Shown here: positions 6,246 to 8,472 of the stretch, one piece after another
How positions within the stretch are numbered: the stretch's first letter is position 1
Layout of the letters: every line of letters starts with the position of its first letter
Assembly: GCA_009930445.1 (NCBI GenBank)
Contig: RZYD01000091.1
Span: forward strand, 1-8,472
Direction: 5' to 3'
Length of the DNA: 8,472 bases
Source of the DNA: Bacteroidia bacterium
Lineage (GTDB): Bacteria; Bacteroidota; Bacteroidia; Bacteroidales; BM520
Notes under the pieces: model-generated
What the model was told of the DNA's origin: nothing
What the model saw: only the letters and a program-made list of their open reading frames with translations
Database searches by the model: none
Translations under genes and position numbers: made by a program

Positions 6246-7037
6246 ATGCAAATAATTACCTTACTCAGTGACTGGGGAACCAGAGACCCCTATCTTGCTT
6301 CAGTAAAGGGACAGCTAGCGTTACGACTTCCGGAGGCACAAATAATAGATATCAGTCACGACATTACACCCTTTGATATTACCCAGGCCTCGTTCGTACT
6401 CCGGCAGGCCTTTCCAAACTTTCCGGAGGGGACCATTCATCTTATTGGAATAAATACAGAAGCCTCGATAGAAACACCGCATACACTGATAAAATACTGC
6501 GGTCATTACTTCATTGGGGCCGACAACGGGATTTTCAACTTACTCATGTCGGGCGAAGAAGCGCAACAAATTATAGAACTGGACCTGATGCAGGATTCTG
6601 AATTTTTTACTTTTTCCACGAAAGATTTATTCATCAAAGCAGCGGTTTTTCTGGCCACGGGTACAGCGGCAGAAGCATTAGGCACAGTAAAAACCACCAT
6701 TAATACGCGTTATTCATTTTTACCTGTCAAAGACGGAAATGTGCTTAAAGGCAAGGTTATCTATATTGATAATTACGAAAATCTCATCACAAATATCACG
6801 GCACAACAGTTTGAATCGTTTGGAAAAGGGAATCCCTTTCAAGTGCTATTCCGTTCATCACAGTACCGAATAAAACGTTTATCGACAAGTTACTCGGATG
6901 TTTCCGAAGGCGAGATGGTGGCCTTATTCGGCACCCACGGGTTTCTGGAAATTGCAATAAACAGGGGTACTGCTGCCAGTTTGCTGGGGATGTCGGTAGA
7001 TGACATGATCCGCATTGAGTTTCAATTCCCACAGTAA
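6246..7037 (+). CDS. SAM hydroxide adenosyltransferase (DUF62) family protein lacking the usual triad
   Basis: A 263-aa cytosolic member of the SAM-dependent halogenase/hydroxide adenosyltransferase family. Characterised DUF62 proteins hydrolyse S-adenosylmethionine to adenosine and methionine. N-terminal domain motifs: ITLLSDWGTRDPYLASVKG (4-22), IIDISHDITPFDITQASFVL (33-52), FPEGTIHLIGIN (59-70) and HYFIGADNGIF (87-97, SAM pocket). The C-terminal barrel includes VIYIDNYENLITNI (171-184) and ALFGTHGFLEIAINRGTAASLLG (226-248). The Asp-Arg-His triad described for DUF62 appears to be replaced: the VVDPGVG Asp by Asn70, the following Arg by Thr77, and the His of TFHGRD by Ser124 in TFSTKD. From memory, related Bacteroidota proteins share much of this divergence, so activity on SAM is uncertain. 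It is divergent from phoH; gldF follows after 75 bp with its own -7 motif. Confidence 0.85.
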   Translation: MQIITLLSDWGTRDPYLASVKGQLALRLPEAQIIDISHDITPFDITQASFVLRQAFPNFPEGTIHLIGINTEASIETPHTLIKYCGHYFIGADNGIFNLLMSGEEAQQIIELDLMQDSEFFTFSTKDLFIKAAVFLATGTAAEALGTVKTTINTRYSFLPVKDGNVLKGKVIYIDNYENLITNITAQQFESFGKGNPFQVLFRSSQYRIKRLSTSYSDVSEGEMVALFGTHGFLEIAINRGTAASLLGMSVDDMIRIEFQFPQ

Positions 7038-7081
7038 TCCACTGATTGCTATGCATTATTTTTCGCTCCGGAGAAAAGTAT

Positions 7082-7089
7082 TACTTTTG
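7082..7089 (+). promoter_or_regulatory. Candidate -7 promoter element for gldF-gldG
   Basis: TACTTTTG fits TAnnTTTG and ends 23 bases before the gldF ATG at 7113. No convincing -33 TTTG is present at the proper distance (TTTC around 7061-7064 is the nearest). It suggests that gldFG can be transcribed independently of the preceding DUF62-family gene. Confidence 0.5.
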
Positions 7090-7112
7090 CGGCAGTAAAA
7101 GGGTAAAGGTTT

Positions 7113-7844
7113 ATGTACACACTTTTCAAGAAAGAGATAAACAGTTTTCTGAATTCCATCATCGGATATATTGTTTTAACAGTATTTCTGGTTATCACAG
7201 GGCTGTTTTTATGGGTCTTTCCGATAGAATTTAACATTCCTGACTATGGATATTCAAGTATTAACGGGCTTTTTGTAATTGCTCCCTGGGTATTTCTATT
7301 TTTAATTCCGGCCATCACAATGCGTTCCTTTGCCGATGAGCGAAAGTCAGGAACGCTCGAGTTGCTCTATACCAAGCCACTCACTGACTATCAACTCATA
7401 GGGGCCAAATTTTTGGCAGGGATGTTACTTGTTGTTATTGCGCTAATTCCTACGATATTCTATTATCTTACGGTGTATTTTTTAGGGCTGCCTCCGGGAA
7501 ATATTGATTCAGGGGCCACCTGGGGATCCTATATTGGCTTGCTGTTTCTGGGGGGGGCGTTTGTATCCATCGGCGTTTTTGCCTCGTCACTCAGCGACAG
7601 CCAAATCATCGCCTTCATTCTGGCTGTTTTCCTTTGCGGATTTATGTATATCGGGTTTGAATTTATTTACACCCTGTCGCTCTTTGGTCCGGCGGATTTG
7701 TTCGTTAAATCATTGGGTATACAGGCACATTATGCCTCTATAAGCCGCGGAGTTATTGACACACGGGATATTCTCCATTTCCTAAGCGTTATTGGGTTTT
7801 TTCTGCTGCTGACCAAATTGTCGGTTGAACGCCGTCAGTGGTAA
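7113..7844 (+). CDS. gldF: Gliding motility-associated ABC transporter permease GldF
   Basis: A 243-aa inner-membrane ABC-2 type permease that is taken to pair with the ATPase GldA and with GldG; in Flavobacterium johnsoniae the complex is associated with gliding, and homologues occur in non-gliding Bacteroidota. About six hydrophobic segments are visible, near residues 15-36, 52-70, 96-122, 138-158, 164-188 and 221-235. The cytoplasmic loop RSFADERKSGTLELLYTKPL (71-90) is the characteristic ABC-2 coupling segment. The N-terminus MYTLFKKEINSFLNSIIGYI and the C-terminal LSVERRQW are family-typical, so the gene is complete and correctly started at 7113. gldG follows 17 bases after the stop codon. 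No gldA is visible in this window, in line with its separate location in F. johnsoniae. Confidence 0.95.
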   Translation: MYTLFKKEINSFLNSIIGYIVLTVFLVITGLFLWVFPIEFNIPDYGYSSINGLFVIAPWVFLFLIPAITMRSFADERKSGTLELLYTKPLTDYQLIGAKFLAGMLLVVIALIPTIFYYLTVYFLGLPPGNIDSGATWGSYIGLLFLGGAFVSIGVFASSLSDSQIIAFILAVFLCGFMYIGFEFIYTLSLFGPADLFVKSLGIQAHYASISRGVIDTRDILHFLSVIGFFLLLTKLSVERRQW

Positions 7845-7892
7845 AAGAAAGTAAAAGAAAAATGAAGCACAAGAAAAAAAGCACAAGAAAAA
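7841..7892 (+). repeat. Adjacent 10-bp and 14-bp tandem duplications at the gldF/gldG junction
   Basis: GTAAAAGAAA occurs twice in tandem (7841-7850, 7851-7860); the first copy contains the gldF stop codon. Directly after the gldG ATG, AAGCACAAGAAAAA occurs twice in tandem (7865-7878, 7879-7892). The whole 52-bp stretch is almost all purine on the plus strand. It sets the intergenic spacing and the gldG N-terminal reading frame. Confidence 0.9.
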
Positions 7893-8472
7893 AAGAGAAA
7901 AGCCTGATCAACCTTTTTGCGGGTATTCTGGTAATTTTTCTAATCAACCTGATTGGGTCACAATTTTATGAACGCATCGATTTAACGGCCGAAAAGCGGT
8001 ATACACTTTCATCATCGACGCTGGAAATGTTGAAATCGCTTGACGACATTGTTTTTTTTAAAATTTATCTTGAGGGAGATTTTCCGGCGGGATTTAAACG
8101 ACTTCGGAATGAAACCCGTGAGCTGCTGCGACAATTCAATGCCTACAATAAAAACATACAATTTGAATTTATTGATCCGACAACCATCGGAGCCAATGTG
8201 AATGCGGTTTACGAAGAATTAATACGTAAAGGCCTTAACCCCACTGACTTACATGTTAGAAATGAAAGTGGGAGTATGCAAAAAATAATTTTTCCCGGGG
8301 CAATCGTTACCTATCAGGGCAAAGAATTGCCACTGCATTTGCTTACTTCACAGTTGAATACAGCTCCGGAGGAGGCCTTAAATAATTCGATTCAAAGCCT
8401 GGAATACAATATTTCAAGCAGTATACGCCGGCTGGTGGCTATTGAGAAACCCTCGATTGCCTTTCTGGAGGG
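7862..8472 (+). CDS. gldG: Gliding motility-associated ABC transporter auxiliary protein GldG, 5' part
   Basis: The first 203 codons of GldG, running off the right edge of the window. A very basic N-terminus (MKHKKKSTRKKEK, 1-13) is followed by one membrane segment (about 15-34) and an extracytoplasmic domain of the ABC_transp_aux type. Family blocks: DLTAEKRYTLSSST (40-53), YLEGDFPAGFKRLRNETREL (69-88), IQFEFIDPT (99-107) and IRKGLNP (121-127). GldG is proposed to work with GldF and the ATPase GldA as a membrane-anchored subunit. The ATG at 7862 is the only sensible start: the reading frame begins in an A-rich stretch 17 bases after the gldF stop, with no strong Shine-Dalgarno. Two tandem 14-bp units sit right after the start codon, so unit number fixes the frame. 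Confidence 0.93.
   Translation, partial: MKHKKKSTRKKEKSLINLFAGILVIFLINLIGSQFYERIDLTAEKRYTLSSSTLEMLKSLDDIVFFKIYLEGDFPAGFKRLRNETRELLRQFNAYNKNIQFEFIDPTTIGANVNAVYEELIRKGLNPTDLHVRNESGSMQKIIFPGAIVTYQGKELPLHLLTSQLNTAPEEALNNSIQSLEYNISSSIRRLVAIEKPSIAFLE

Noticed and set aside
7059..7078. CTCCGGAG palindrome flanked by T and A runs between the DUF62-family gene and gldF
   Set aside because: There is no loop, the flanking pairing is imperfect and no T tract follows, so neither a terminator nor an operator is supported.

Overview
This window looks like an ordinary chromosomal segment of a member of the Bacteroidota. The evidence is the gldF-gldG gliding/secretion ABC transporter pair at the right end, the long form of PurC, the phoH-purC pair, and start regions that carry the Bacteroidota -7 promoter motif TAnnTTTG instead of strong Shine-Dalgarno sequences. 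A lineage near Bacteroidales/Marinilabiliales is a guess; the phylum is much safer than the order.

Layout, left to right. A 103-bp flank with an AT-rich inverted repeat lies downstream of cinA (minus strand). cinA diverges from a uridine-phosphorylase-like gene (plus), and facing -7 motifs lie between them. Next on the plus strand come an AlkD-type DNA alkylation repair protein, a good factor-independent terminator, and a HEAT-like/SirB1 transglutaminase-like protein of unknown role. That gene converges, with a 15-bp gap, on a minus-strand phoH-purC operon. phoH diverges from a plus-strand member of the SAM hydroxide adenosyltransferase (DUF62) family. The window ends with gldF and the first 203 codons of gldG on the plus strand.

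The genes cover nucleotide and cofactor housekeeping (NMN/pyridine nucleotide salvage or repair by CinA, uridine salvage, de novo purine synthesis, S-adenosylmethionine breakdown), nucleic-acid maintenance (AlkD-like, PhoH), and the Gld ABC transporter associated with gliding and envelope function. I see no mobile element, CRISPR array, rRNA or tRNA, and no obviously foreign segment.

I did not find a convincing new multi-gene system. The signals most worth a second look are structural: (1) a perfect 11-bp hairpin capped by a GAAA tetraloop inside the phoH coding sequence; (2) a perfect 11-bp-arm operator-like palindrome in the phoH/DUF62 divergent promoter region; (3) back-to-back 10-bp and 14-bp tandem duplications across the gldF stop/gldG start, where the 14-bp unit controls the gldG reading frame; and (4) two proteins, the DUF62 and SirB1 homologues, that lack residues considered catalytic in their families.
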